The notes under the pieces were generated by a model. It saw nothing but the letters and a program-made list of their open reading frames with translations, was not told the DNA's origin and ran no database searches. From Paenibacillus koleovorans NBRC 103111 (GTDB lineage: Bacteria > Bacillota > Bacilli > Paenibacillales > NBRC-103111), in contig NZ_BIMA01000034.1 in assembly GCF_004000845.1 (NCBI RefSeq), forward strand, positions 1-63,389: 63,389 nt of DNA. The letters are read 5' to 3'. Below, in pieces: positions 35,899 to 45,158 of the stretch. Each line of letters opens with the position of its first letter. Position 1 is the stretch's first letter. The position numbers were made by a program, and so were the translations under genes.

Positions 35899-37118
35899 CC
35901 CATTTCCTCCTGAAGCAGTTCGCCAAGACTGACCGGCCTCCGCTCGGCGATGGATATGTTGGCGGCCGCACCTACGCATAAAGACAACGCCCCTGCGCGC
36001 GATCCGGCCTGTTGGCCAAGAGGATCGTCGCTTCCCGATTGGAACAGCATACGCTGCAGAAGCGAATCGCTCCCCCCGTGTCCACCGCTTCGCTTTTTGA
36101 CCGGATGCATGACGACCCCTCCTGCATGATCGTACAACGTCACCGTATTATACGGATCATCGGCCCGCGAGCCGCTGGTAAACACCTCCGCCTGCAGCCG
36201 GCCCTTCGTCCCGTGCAGCGTAGCCCGCCATCCCTCGAACGGGCTGTAGGAGAGGAGGGAATAGTTCAGTGTCGTGCGATTCTTGTACTTCACATTGAGC
36301 GACATCGTGTCGTAGATGTCGATCTCCTCGCTGAATACACACGCGTCGCGCATGTAGCCGTCCTCGCTCTCCCCCTCCTTATAGTAGGCACGCAGGATAG
36401 GGTCGCGCTCCAGATCGAGATAAAACTCGCAGTCCTCGCTATAGGCGCAGGTCGTACAGCGGATCCCGGTCTGTTGCCGAGTCGGCCCATAGAAATGCCG
36501 ATCGCCATACGCGTACACTTCCTCCGGCTCCTGGTCCAGCCACCAATTGATCACATCGAAGTGATGAGTTGATTTGTGCACGAGCAGCCCTCCGCTGTGC
36601 TCCAGGCGCCGGTGCCAGCGGCGATAGTAGTCGGCCCCGTGAGACAGATCCAGGCTCCATTCGAAGTGAACGTGGGTGACCCTTCCGATCGCGCCCGACA
36701 CTAGCAATTCCTTTATTCGGGTGACATACGGATTATATCGGGCGTTGAATGTGACGATCACCTGGCGTCCCGTGTCCCGCTCCGCCTTGAGGATCGCCCG
36801 GCATTTATCCGCATCTATCGTAAGCGGCTTCTCCGAGATGACATCGCAGCCGGCCTGCATCGCACGAATGATGTAGTCATGGTGCATACTGTCGATGGTC
36901 GCGACGATCACCGTATCGGGGCGCGATTCCGCAAGCATGGCGTCGAATGACGTGAACACCGGGATGCCGCCGCATTCTTCGCTCAGGCGTTGCGCACGGG
37001 TCCTATTAGGATCATACAGTCCGGTCAGACAGGCGGTATCCTTCCAGGTCTGCACGATAGGCAGGGCAAACATGTAGCGAGCTCTTGCCCCTGTACCTGC
37101 GATTGCATATCGTTTCAT
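35895..37118 (-). CDS. Gfo/Idh/MocA family oxidoreductase
   Basis: 407 residues. N-terminal NAD(P)-binding Rossmann fold (AIAGTGARARY at 5-15), EKP motif (96-98, ISEKPLT) and the C-terminal Gfo/Idh/MocA domain with His-rich HKSTHHFDVINWWL. A CTTCAYSEDCEF segment (about 222) is an uncommon Cys cluster for the family. It acts on a sugar or inositol with NAD(P). GGAGG precedes the ATG; it lies 15 bp after the second permease and overlaps the esterase gene by four bases. Confidence 0.93.
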   Translation of the reverse strand: MKRYAIAGTGARARYMFALPIVQTWKDTACLTGLYDPNRTRAQRLSEECGGIPVFTSFDAMLAESRPDTVIVATIDSMHHDYIIRAMQAGCDVISEKPLTIDADKCRAILKAERDTGRQVIVTFNARYNPYVTRIKELLVSGAIGRVTHVHFEWSLDLSHGADYYRRWHRRLEHSGGLLVHKSTHHFDVINWWLDQEPEEVYAYGDRHFYGPTRQQTGIRCTTCAYSEDCEFYLDLERDPILRAYYKEGESEDGYMRDACVFSEEIDIYDTMSLNVKYKNRTTLNYSLLSYSPFEGWRATLHGTKGRLQAEVFTSGSRADDPYNTVTLYDHAGGVVMHPVKKRSGGHGGSDSLLQRMLFQSGSDDPLGQQAGSRAGALSLCVGAAANISIAERRPVSLGELLQEEMG

Positions 37119-37133
37119 CGTTCCTCCGGCCGT

Positions 37134-38015
37134 TTACTCCTTCAGGGAGCCAATCATGACGCCCTGGACGAAGTATTTTTGTAAAAATGGGTAGACCGCC
37201 ATTATCGGCAGCACGGTAATGACGATCAACGCGTACTTGAGTTGCACGGCATATAACGTTCGATCGTACGAATCCAGAACGCCCTCCACCATGATCTCCT
37301 GGTTCTGGACCAGAATCTTGATGAGATACAGCGAGAGCGGCTGCAGCGCTTTGTCCGGCAAATACATCATCGCCGGGAAAAAGCTGTTCCAATGGTTCAC
37401 GGCATAAAAGAGCGTCAGGACAGCCAATATGGGCTGGGACAAAGGGAGCACGATCCGATAGAGAATGGCCAGATCGTTGGCGCCGTCCAGCTTGGCCGAC
37501 TCATGCAGACTCTCCGGGATCGTCTGGAAGAACGTCCTCGCGATTATAATCAGGAACGCGCTGACCGCGCTGGGCAGCAGGATCGCCCACCGGGTATTGT
37601 ATATCCCGAGCTCCTGGATCAGTATGAACGTGGGAATGATTCCGCCTCCGAAAAACATCGTGATCACGATGAACACCATGATAGGGCGGCGGAGCGAGAA
37701 GGAGCGCCTGGCGAGCGGATATGCCGCGAGCGTCGTCATGGCAACGTTCAGCGCCGTGCCGGCTGCCGTGTAGAAGACCGTGTTGTAGTACGATTTCCAC
37801 ACCTGCTCGTTATCGAACACTCTGGCGTACGCCTCCAGAGAGAAGCCCTTCGGGAACAGCCAGACGGACTGTTCCACGACATGAATCGGCTCGCTGAGCG
37901 ACATGCTGATGATGTAGAGGAACGGATAGAGCGTGATGGCGATTACGCCCCACATGGCGGAGTAGATCGCTAGATCGGCTACTCGATCGCTCCAGGATTT
38001 ACGCGTCGTATGCAT
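37134..38015 (-). CDS. Carbohydrate ABC transporter permease (LplC/YtcP type)
   Basis: 293 residues; six transmembrane segments and the CUT1 permease EAA-type loop SLHESAKLDGANDLAILYRIVLPLSQPIL (about 165-195). It ends in the conserved VQGVMIGSLKE. It forms a heterodimer with the next permease. AGGAGGG precedes the ATG; only nine bp separate it from its partner. The ATPase is not encoded here; a shared MsmX-type ATPase elsewhere is likely. Confidence 0.95.
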   Translation of the reverse strand: MHTTRKSWSDRVADLAIYSAMWGVIAITLYPFLYIISMSLSEPIHVVEQSVWLFPKGFSLEAYARVFDNEQVWKSYYNTVFYTAAGTALNVAMTTLAAYPLARRSFSLRRPIMVFIVITMFFGGGIIPTFILIQELGIYNTRWAILLPSAVSAFLIIIARTFFQTIPESLHESAKLDGANDLAILYRIVLPLSQPILAVLTLFYAVNHWNSFFPAMMYLPDKALQPLSLYLIKILVQNQEIMVEGVLDSYDRTLYAVQLKYALIVITVLPIMAVYPFLQKYFVQGVMIGSLKE

Positions 38016-38024
38016 CTGGCCCTC

Positions 38025-38984
38025 CTACCATAGCGATGTGTCAGTCAGCCGTCGGCTTATCCGGTTGACGGTGATGAGCAGAATAATATTGATCACGTTG
38101 TTGAACAAATTGACCGCAGCCGCGAAGCTGAAATCCGCGCTGACGATCCCTCTCCTGTAGACGAAGGTGCCGATGACATCTGCGGTCTCATAAGTCATGG
38201 GGCTATAGAGCAGCAGCACTTTTTCGAATCCGACATCCATCAGGTTCCCCACGTTCAAGATGAACAAGATGATTACGGTAGGCAATATGCCCGGGAGCGT
38301 AATGTACAGCATCTTGTGTCTGCGCTTCGCTCCGTCCATCTCGGCCGCTTCATACAATTGCGGGTTGATCCCTGCGATCGCCGCCAGATAGATGATGGAG
38401 CCCCAGCCGAATTGCTGCCAAATCCCGGAGGAGACGAAAAGCGTGCGGAACCAGCCCGGCTCGGTGATGAAGGAGATCGGCTGAAGCCCGAGCTTCACGA
38501 GCAGTATATTGACGACCCCGTCTATCGGATGAGTGAACGCTATGATCATGCCCGCCACAACGACGATGGAGATGAAGTGCGGGAGATAGCTGATTGTCTG
38601 CACCGCGCGTTTAAACACCCGATCTTTCAATTCATTCAGCAGCAGGGCAAAGGCGATCGGGACCGGGAAGCCCCAAAAAAGCGAATACAAGCTGATCAGC
38701 AGCGTGTTGCGAAGCAATCTGCCAAAGTAGAGCGACTGGAAAAACTGCTCGAAATGCTTGAACCCGACCCAATCGCTGCCCAAAATGCCGTCCACCGGCC
38801 GAAAGTTCTTAAAGGCGATTGTCACGCCATACATGGGAACATAGTGGAAGATCACGTAATACAGCAGGACCGGGCTTATCAGCAACAGCAGGTAGCGGTC
38901 CCGGACGAGCGCTCGTATAACCCGGCTCATGCGGCTCTGCGGCAAGAAGACGCGGCCTGTGGCACTTTCATGTTTGGTTCTCAT
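38025..38984 (-). CDS. Carbohydrate ABC transporter permease (LplB/YteP type)
   Basis: 319 residues from ATG 38984, with AAGGAG eight bases upstream (an upstream frame to 39011 lacks a site). Six transmembrane segments; the EAA loop is QLYEAAEMDGAKRRHKMLYITLPGILPTVI. N-terminal RYLLLLISPVLLYYVIFHYVPMYGVTIAFKNF is typical of this family. Second membrane subunit of the importer; binding protein gene is 58 bp upstream. Confidence 0.95.
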   Translation of the reverse strand: MRTKHESATGRVFLPQSRMSRVIRALVRDRYLLLLISPVLLYYVIFHYVPMYGVTIAFKNFRPVDGILGSDWVGFKHFEQFFQSLYFGRLLRNTLLISLYSLFWGFPVPIAFALLLNELKDRVFKRAVQTISYLPHFISIVVVAGMIIAFTHPIDGVVNILLVKLGLQPISFITEPGWFRTLFVSSGIWQQFGWGSIIYLAAIAGINPQLYEAAEMDGAKRRHKMLYITLPGILPTVIILFILNVGNLMDVGFEKVLLLYSPMTYETADVIGTFVYRRGIVSADFSFAAAVNLFNNVINIILLITVNRISRRLTDTSLW

Positions 38985-39042
38985 GAGTGAGACTCCTTGC
39001 TCCTTCCACAATTCGCACGTGTGCTACGTATGAACGGCGGGT

Positions 39043-40707
39043 TTATTTCTTGCTCGCTTTCCAATATCGGTCAAGCTGCTGCTGACGAATTTGCAAGATT
39101 CGGTCGAGCCCCATTGACTTCGTGTTCTTCACGAACGTATCCCATTCCGTCATCTGGGTTCGGCCAGTAATGAACTTCACGATCGATTCGCCTACATAGG
39201 TGTGCACATCGTTCTCCAGCCGGGCCAGCTCCTCCACCTCGGCTTGAGTACCATGCGGCTTTGGAATGGAATCTACAATGTACTTCTTCACCTTGTTCAC
39301 CTGCGCGGCAAGCGCCGGATCCTTCTCTAACGTGGCGATCGGTTGTGCGGCATGAAAGCCATCCGTCATCCGCAACCAAGGGGTCGTAGGCAATGCGCCT
39401 AAGGACCGGAGCGCCTCATTGAAGCTCAGCTTATCCGGGTTGTTCGAGACCCAGTCGGTAAATTGCGGTTTGCCGTTCTCAACCTTATAGCTTTGTCCCT
39501 CGATCCCAAAGGTCACAAGCCGGGCACCCTCTTCGCTCGCATAGATGTAATCCAGCCATTTCATGGCGAGCTCAGGATTTTTGGCATCCTTGGAAATCCC
39601 AAATGCCAGGCCGAGCGGAGGCCCCATTTCATAAAACGGTTCATGGTTCGGGCCCTTCGGCGGGTTCGTGATCACCCAGTCGGACTGGACGCCCGTTTGC
39701 TTCAGCATGGAATTGTACCGGTTTACATTATTGACAAAATGATTAGTCACGCCCACCAGATTCCGGGAGATACCAGAGTCGATTTGCTCCACCTTGTTCA
39801 CAGCGAATTGACTGTCGATCAAGCCCTCGCTGTACAGCTTATTGAACCAGGTCACGAGCTCCTTCGTCTCCGGCTTGATCCAGTGATACTCGACCTTGTT
39901 GTTCTTATCCGGGAAATAGCCGTTGCTGTAGACGAAGTTATGAAGGCCGAAGGCGCTTCCAAATATGCCTAAGCCTTGGTAGGAGTAGTCCGGAGAGAGC
40001 GGAATTTCGTCTTGGCGTCCGTTGCCGTTAGGATCCTTCTCCTTGAACGCCTTGAGGACCGTATACCACTCGTCCAGCGTCTGCGGCTCCTTCAGCCCCA
40101 GCTTGTCGAGCCAATCCTTCCGGATGAGCCAGCCGAAGGGATCATTAATATTGGCTCCGCTGTTGACCGATTGGATGGCATAAATTTTCCCGTCCGGCGC
40201 GCGCATCTGACTCTCTACCGCCGGGAAGTCCGCGAACAGCTTGCGAATATTAGGCGCATGCTTGGCGATCAGATCGTCCAGGGGGATGACGACGCCATCG
40301 GCCGACGCTTTGACCGGACTTCCCGTCAGACGGAATATATCCGGCAGATTGCGTCCCGCGGCCAGCCGTACGTTGATGAACTCCGTGTATTGCGCACTCG
40401 GTACAACCTCCCAATTGATCTTCACCCCGGTACGCTTCTCAATTTCGTTCCATACAGGCAGCCCTTGGGTCAAGCTCTTCGGCGCGTACAAGTTGTCGGC
40501 GGTCGCCACACGAAGCGATGCGGTGCCGGGTTCGGCGAAGGGCAGCTTGTATTCCTCCTTCGCTTGATTCGGCGCTGATGTCGCCGGTGTGACTGAAGCC
40601 TTGCCTTCCTCCGATTCGGTGCTGCTGCAACCAACTGCAGCGAGTGCAGCTGCGGCCAGGACGGCGGATGCGAATCCGATGTGTCTCCCCTTGCGTTTCT
40701 TGACCAT
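39043..40707 (-). CDS. Extracellular sugar-binding lipoprotein of the ABC importer
   Basis: 554 residues. Lipobox AAVGC with Cys27, so it is anchored to the outer face of the membrane. The rest is a family-1 solute-binding protein of the LplA/YtcQ type (about 550 residues), with phrases such as DKLGLKEPQTLDEWYTVLKAFKEKDPNGNG typical of oligosaccharide binders. GGAGGGG precedes the ATG. First gene of the seven-gene operon; its promoter region carries two direct repeats. Confidence 0.95.
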   Translation of the reverse strand: MVKKRKGRHIGFASAVLAAAALAAVGCSSTESEEGKASVTPATSAPNQAKEEYKLPFAEPGTASLRVATADNLYAPKSLTQGLPVWNEIEKRTGVKINWEVVPSAQYTEFINVRLAAGRNLPDIFRLTGSPVKASADGVVIPLDDLIAKHAPNIRKLFADFPAVESQMRAPDGKIYAIQSVNSGANINDPFGWLIRKDWLDKLGLKEPQTLDEWYTVLKAFKEKDPNGNGRQDEIPLSPDYSYQGLGIFGSAFGLHNFVYSNGYFPDKNNKVEYHWIKPETKELVTWFNKLYSEGLIDSQFAVNKVEQIDSGISRNLVGVTNHFVNNVNRYNSMLKQTGVQSDWVITNPPKGPNHEPFYEMGPPLGLAFGISKDAKNPELAMKWLDYIYASEEGARLVTFGIEGQSYKVENGKPQFTDWVSNNPDKLSFNEALRSLGALPTTPWLRMTDGFHAAQPIATLEKDPALAAQVNKVKKYIVDSIPKPHGTQAEVEELARLENDVHTYVGESIVKFITGRTQMTEWDTFVKNTKSMGLDRILQIRQQQLDRYWKASKK

Positions 40708-40769
40708 TTGTTAACCCCTCCATTTAGATGCTAAACTCCTCCTCATCATAAGACGGACTTCTCTTCAGT

Positions 40770-40836
40770 AGTATAAGCAATACTTAAGATGAGTCGATTA
40801 GAATCAAGATTGGACGTAGTATACGTAGATTCAAGA
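40770..40836 (-). promoter_or_regulatory. Promoter and candidate activator site of the acetyl-sugar operon
   Basis: On the minus strand TATACT (40775-40770) is a good -10; the -35 region at 40797-40792 (TCGACT) is poor. Directly upstream of it lie two direct repeats: TAGAATCAAGA at 40799-40809 and TAGATTCAAGA at 40826-40836 (plus-strand reading), 27 bp apart. A weak -35 abutting direct repeats is what an AraC-type activator site looks like; the co-encoded AraC regulator is the candidate. Confidence 0.55.
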
Positions 40837-40869
40837 TAGAGAATGACGACCGCCAGCTGGTGTTTGCGG

Positions 40870-41919
40870 TTACCAGGTCAGGTAGTTGTGGAAGGTGATG
40901 TTCCGAGCGCCCTCGACTATTTCTCCAATTGTGTAGGTCGGGCAGCCCTCGGCCGCCAATTGCTCCAGAACATCTGCCTCATGCTCTCGATCGACTACCA
41001 CGACTAGACCTACTCCCATATTAAAGGTTTGCAGCATGTCTTCCTCAGGTACTTGCCCATAGTGTCGGATCACAGGGAAAAGGGGATGGACGCGAATATG
41101 ACTTAAGTCGATGCTCGCACTAGTTCCCTCAGGGAGTATTCGCTTCAGATTACCCTCGATGCCGCCGCCTGTGATATGGGCCATTCCGTGCAAGTAAGGT
41201 TTTCCCTGAATCAGTAGAAGCGGCTTGTAATAACAAGTATGCGGCAGCAGGATGGCGTCCAAGAAGCTAAGTCCATCTATCGTTTCCTTCATGATCTCAG
41301 GCCGCTCGGCCATCAGCTTGCGAACCAGCGAGTACCCGTTCGTATGCAGCCCGTTAGAAGCAAGGGCAAGTATTCGATCTCCCGGTCGGATTCGGCTGCC
41401 GTCGACGATTCGATCCCGATCTACGACACCAAGGATGCTAGCATTGAGCATGTACCGCCCTTTCTCGAGCAGACCGGGCTGCTCCGAGGTTTCGCCTCCA
41501 ATGAGACTGCAGTTTTGCTCCTGGCATGCCATGGCCAGATGTTTGACGATGCTCACGACCGTCTCCTTTTCCATTTGACCGCACAAGATCGTATCCAACA
41601 CAACCTCCGGCTTCGCTCCCATAACGACAATGTCGTTGATGAGATGATGAATCAGGTCTTGGCAGATGGTTGGAATGCGTCGATGCTCCAAGGCAAGCCA
41701 TTGCTTCGAGCCGGGCTCCTCAGCTTTCAAGACCAGCACGGGATTCTCCACTCCTTCAAAACGCGGCAGAAACAAGGAAGCAAATGCGCCTGGCCGATTC
41801 AGCACTCTGGTATCCTTGGTCTCCATCAGCACCCCCATCTGATCCTTCGTTCTTTCCGCATTGCGGACATCTACCCCTGCAGCTTTGTAAGTATGTCCTT
41901 TTCCGTTCATTCGGCTCAT
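40870..41919 (-). CDS. Divergent PurM-like (AIR synthase) paralogue
   Basis: 349 residues, the length and fold pattern of PurM (phosphoribosylformylglycinamidine cyclo-ligase). Recognisable motifs: YKAAGVDVRNAER, DLIHHLINDIVVMGAKPEVVLDTI, CSLIGGETSEQPG (GGETAEMPG in PurM), ASNGLHTNGYSLVRKL, AHITGGGIEGNLKRILPEG. The N-terminal ATP/substrate loop (DGVGTK in true PurM) is replaced by EEPGSKQWLA. It may therefore act on another substrate. No other purine gene is nearby. Divergent from a MocR-type regulator gene 132 bp away, which probably controls it. Confidence 0.8.
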   Translation of the reverse strand: MSRMNGKGHTYKAAGVDVRNAERTKDQMGVLMETKDTRVLNRPGAFASLFLPRFEGVENPVLVLKAEEPGSKQWLALEHRRIPTICQDLIHHLINDIVVMGAKPEVVLDTILCGQMEKETVVSIVKHLAMACQEQNCSLIGGETSEQPGLLEKGRYMLNASILGVVDRDRIVDGSRIRPGDRILALASNGLHTNGYSLVRKLMAERPEIMKETIDGLSFLDAILLPHTCYYKPLLLIQGKPYLHGMAHITGGGIEGNLKRILPEGTSASIDLSHIRVHPLFPVIRHYGQVPEEDMLQTFNMGVGLVVVVDREHEADVLEQLAAEGCPTYTIGEIVEGARNITFHNYLTW

Positions 41920-41949
41920 CCCCTTAACTGGAGTTAGACCTTAACAGAT

Positions 41950-42018
41950 GGTCCTAGCGACAATTATAGGAGTTATGTGTCATTTTCAAATGTACAGTTT
42001 TTAAGTAAAATAGATGAC
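41950..42018. promoter_or_regulatory. Divergent promoters between the PurM-like gene and the MocR-type gene
   Basis: Plus strand: TTTTCA (41982-41987) and TAAAAT (42005-42010) with a 17-bp spacer. Minus strand: TATAAT at about 41971-41966 with TTGAAA only 15 bp upstream. The two -35 regions overlap in TTTTCAAA, so a protein bound there would affect both genes. Confidence 0.5.
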
Positions 42019-42051
42019 AGATGATTGATGAAAAGGATGGAGACATTCATT

Positions 42052-43515
42052 ATGCTCATGCCGCCGCAGGTGGGAGAGTTACCGGCACAGCCTCACTATT
42101 TGAAAATCTACCATTTTTATAGAGAGCATATTCTGCTAGGGACGATGCCGATCGGAGCCAAATTGCCCTCCATACGAGCTCTGGCGCTCCACTTGGGGGT
42201 TAGCCGGAATCCGGTTGAGGAAGCCTACGCTCATTTGGTTGCAGAGGGGTACATTGTGAACAAACCGAAGAGCGGTTATTGGGTTGCATCCATTCCGCAG
42301 CTTCCTTCTGGGTTGTCACCACAGTCTGAGGAGGGTACTAAGGCTACTCCTATCACGGATAGCGGAAGGTCTGGCGAGCACGAGGTAGTGGTCGATTTCG
42401 CATATGACCGCATTCGGTCCGGCTCTTTTCCGATTGCCCTTTGGAAAAAGCTTACCCAGCACACACTGCGTGAAGCAGGTCCGGAGCTCTTCGAGTACGG
42501 GGATCGCAAAGGGGAGCTGCAGCTTCGTCGCTGCATCCAAGCCTATGTCAGGCAGCATAGAGGTGTAGTGTGCGATTCGCAACAGATCATTGTGACTTCA
42601 GGAACGCAGCAGTCGGCGCTGATGATTGGTTTGCTGCTTCGCTCCGATCGGCGACCGCTTGGTGCAGAGGCGGCTATGCATCCTGGGCTGCACCGTATTC
42701 TCGAGCAACAGCTACAGCACGGTCTTGTACCGGTTCCGCTAGATGAAGACGGCATTAGCTGCGAAGCGCTGGAAAGGCTGAACACCCTGTACGCACTGTG
42801 CGGGGTATATGTGACTCCCTCCCACCAGTTCCCTTATGGGAGCATCTTACCGGCTTCGAAAAGAGCGCGACTGCTCCAATGGGCTTCGGATTCGGGTGCC
42901 TGGATTATTGAAGACGACTATGACAGTGAGTTTATTTATGATGGTCAACCTCTACCTGCCCTTCAAGGGATGGATCGACATGGGCGTGTCATTTACATGG
43001 GGACGTTCTCCAAAGCGTTGGCCCCCGCACTGCGTTTAAGCTACCTCGTTCTGCCTCCAGAGCTACTGGCTCGGTACGAGGAGGAGTTTAGGGATTATGA
43101 CGGCACCGCCTCCCGGGTAATCCAGGTGACGATGGCTCGATTTATGGCGGAAGGGTTGCTAGACCGGCATATTCGCAAAATGAGAAGCGTCTACTCTCTC
43201 AATCGGAAAAGATTGTTGGACGCGGTCGCCTGCTATATGAAGGGCAAGGCAAATGTGTCCGGTGCCGGATCGGGGCTGCATGCGCGCCTGTCTGTGCAAT
43301 CGTTGGGGTTGCCTACGGAAGAATTGGTGAAACGAGGGAGGTTGGCAGGAGTCGGGATTCGCGCAGTGACGGACTTTCATCACGCCCCTGCGGCGACTTC
43401 GGCTACATTTTGCGAGCCACAGGGGGAGGTGGAGTTTGTGATTGGGTACGGCGGGTTGTCCGGTGCTCAAATTGAGGAGGGGATCCGCAAGCTGGCGGAA
43501 GTATGGGGGATGTGA
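42052..43515 (+). CDS. MocR/PdxR-type regulator (GntR HTH fused to aminotransferase domain)
   Basis: 487 residues from ATG 42052, where GGATGGAG is correctly spaced; an upstream frame to 42025 adds nine residues. N-terminal GntR winged helix (about 15-75: IYHFYREHILLGTMPIGAKLPSIRALALHLGVSRNPVEEAYAHLVAEGYI), a linker, then a fold-type I aminotransferase domain with SGTQQSALMIG, IIEDDYDSEFIYDG and the PLP lysine in MGTFSKALAP (Lys321). MocR regulators sense PLP or an amino compound and usually control an adjacent divergent gene, here the PurM paralogue. Confidence 0.92.
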   Translation: MLMPPQVGELPAQPHYLKIYHFYREHILLGTMPIGAKLPSIRALALHLGVSRNPVEEAYAHLVAEGYIVNKPKSGYWVASIPQLPSGLSPQSEEGTKATPITDSGRSGEHEVVVDFAYDRIRSGSFPIALWKKLTQHTLREAGPELFEYGDRKGELQLRRCIQAYVRQHRGVVCDSQQIIVTSGTQQSALMIGLLLRSDRRPLGAEAAMHPGLHRILEQQLQHGLVPVPLDEDGISCEALERLNTLYALCGVYVTPSHQFPYGSILPASKRARLLQWASDSGAWIIEDDYDSEFIYDGQPLPALQGMDRHGRVIYMGTFSKALAPALRLSYLVLPPELLARYEEEFRDYDGTASRVIQVTMARFMAEGLLDRHIRKMRSVYSLNRKRLLDAVACYMKGKANVSGAGSGLHARLSVQSLGLPTEELVKRGRLAGVGIRAVTDFHHAPAATSATFCEPQGEVEFVIGYGGLSGAQIEEGIRKLAEVWGM

Positions 43516-43530
43516 TACGTATCCGCCACC

Positions 43531-43565
43531 AAAAAAAGCGCCCCATCGAGAAGAGATGAGGCGCA
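43531..43565 (-). terminator. Intrinsic terminator between convergent MocR-type and metY genes
   Basis: Minus strand GCGCCTCATC-tcttctc-GATGGGGCGC followed by T7, directly after the metY stop. With an A run on the other side it may serve both genes. Confidence 0.85.
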
Positions 43566-43571
43566 CGCGCA

Positions 43572-44882
<1,311 letters not shown>

Positions 44883-44963
44883 TTAGATATGGTTTGGATT
44901 AGTTCCAACGTAAAAATATTCTAGATTTATTGCTCAAATCCTTCACAAGTTTGTGGCCAGCAA

Positions 44964-45060
44964 AAAAGAGTACCTTTCCGGAGCCGAAAGTGTGCTCTTG
45001 CACCCTCAGTTTTGCAATTTGGGGCAGCTCCACACAGAGCTCCCTTTCTCAATCCCCATT
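44964..45060 (-). promoter_or_regulatory. Structured leader with attenuator-like terminator upstream of metY
   Basis: Minus strand: a hairpin GGGAGCTC-tgtgtg-GAGCTGCCC (45037-45015 region) is followed by AACTGAGGGTGCAAGAGCAC and a hairpin AGAGCAC-ACTTTC ... GGAAAG-GTACTCT with T6 (ends at about 44965). No minus-strand gene lies upstream, so this terminator must act in the metY leader. The wording resembles the pheS T-box region (AACAAGGGTGGTACCGCGAGCAC) but lacks the GGTACC core, so it may be a decayed T-box. The sensed signal is unknown. Confidence 0.45.
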
Positions 45061-45072
45061 CCGTTTCCAACC

Positions 45073-45101
45073 TTCGCAAAGTCCCTGCCGGATGCTATAC
45101 T
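45073..45101 (+). promoter_or_regulatory. Promoter of the acyltransferase gene
   Basis: TTCGCA (45073-45078) and TATACT (45096-45101), 17-bp spacer. This excludes an upstream start codon at 45012 for the acyltransferase. Confidence 0.65.
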
Positions 45102-45158
45102 AAACGAACAAACCTAACAACCATTCCTCCCGCACAAAAAAGGAGCGTCTCCGACCTC

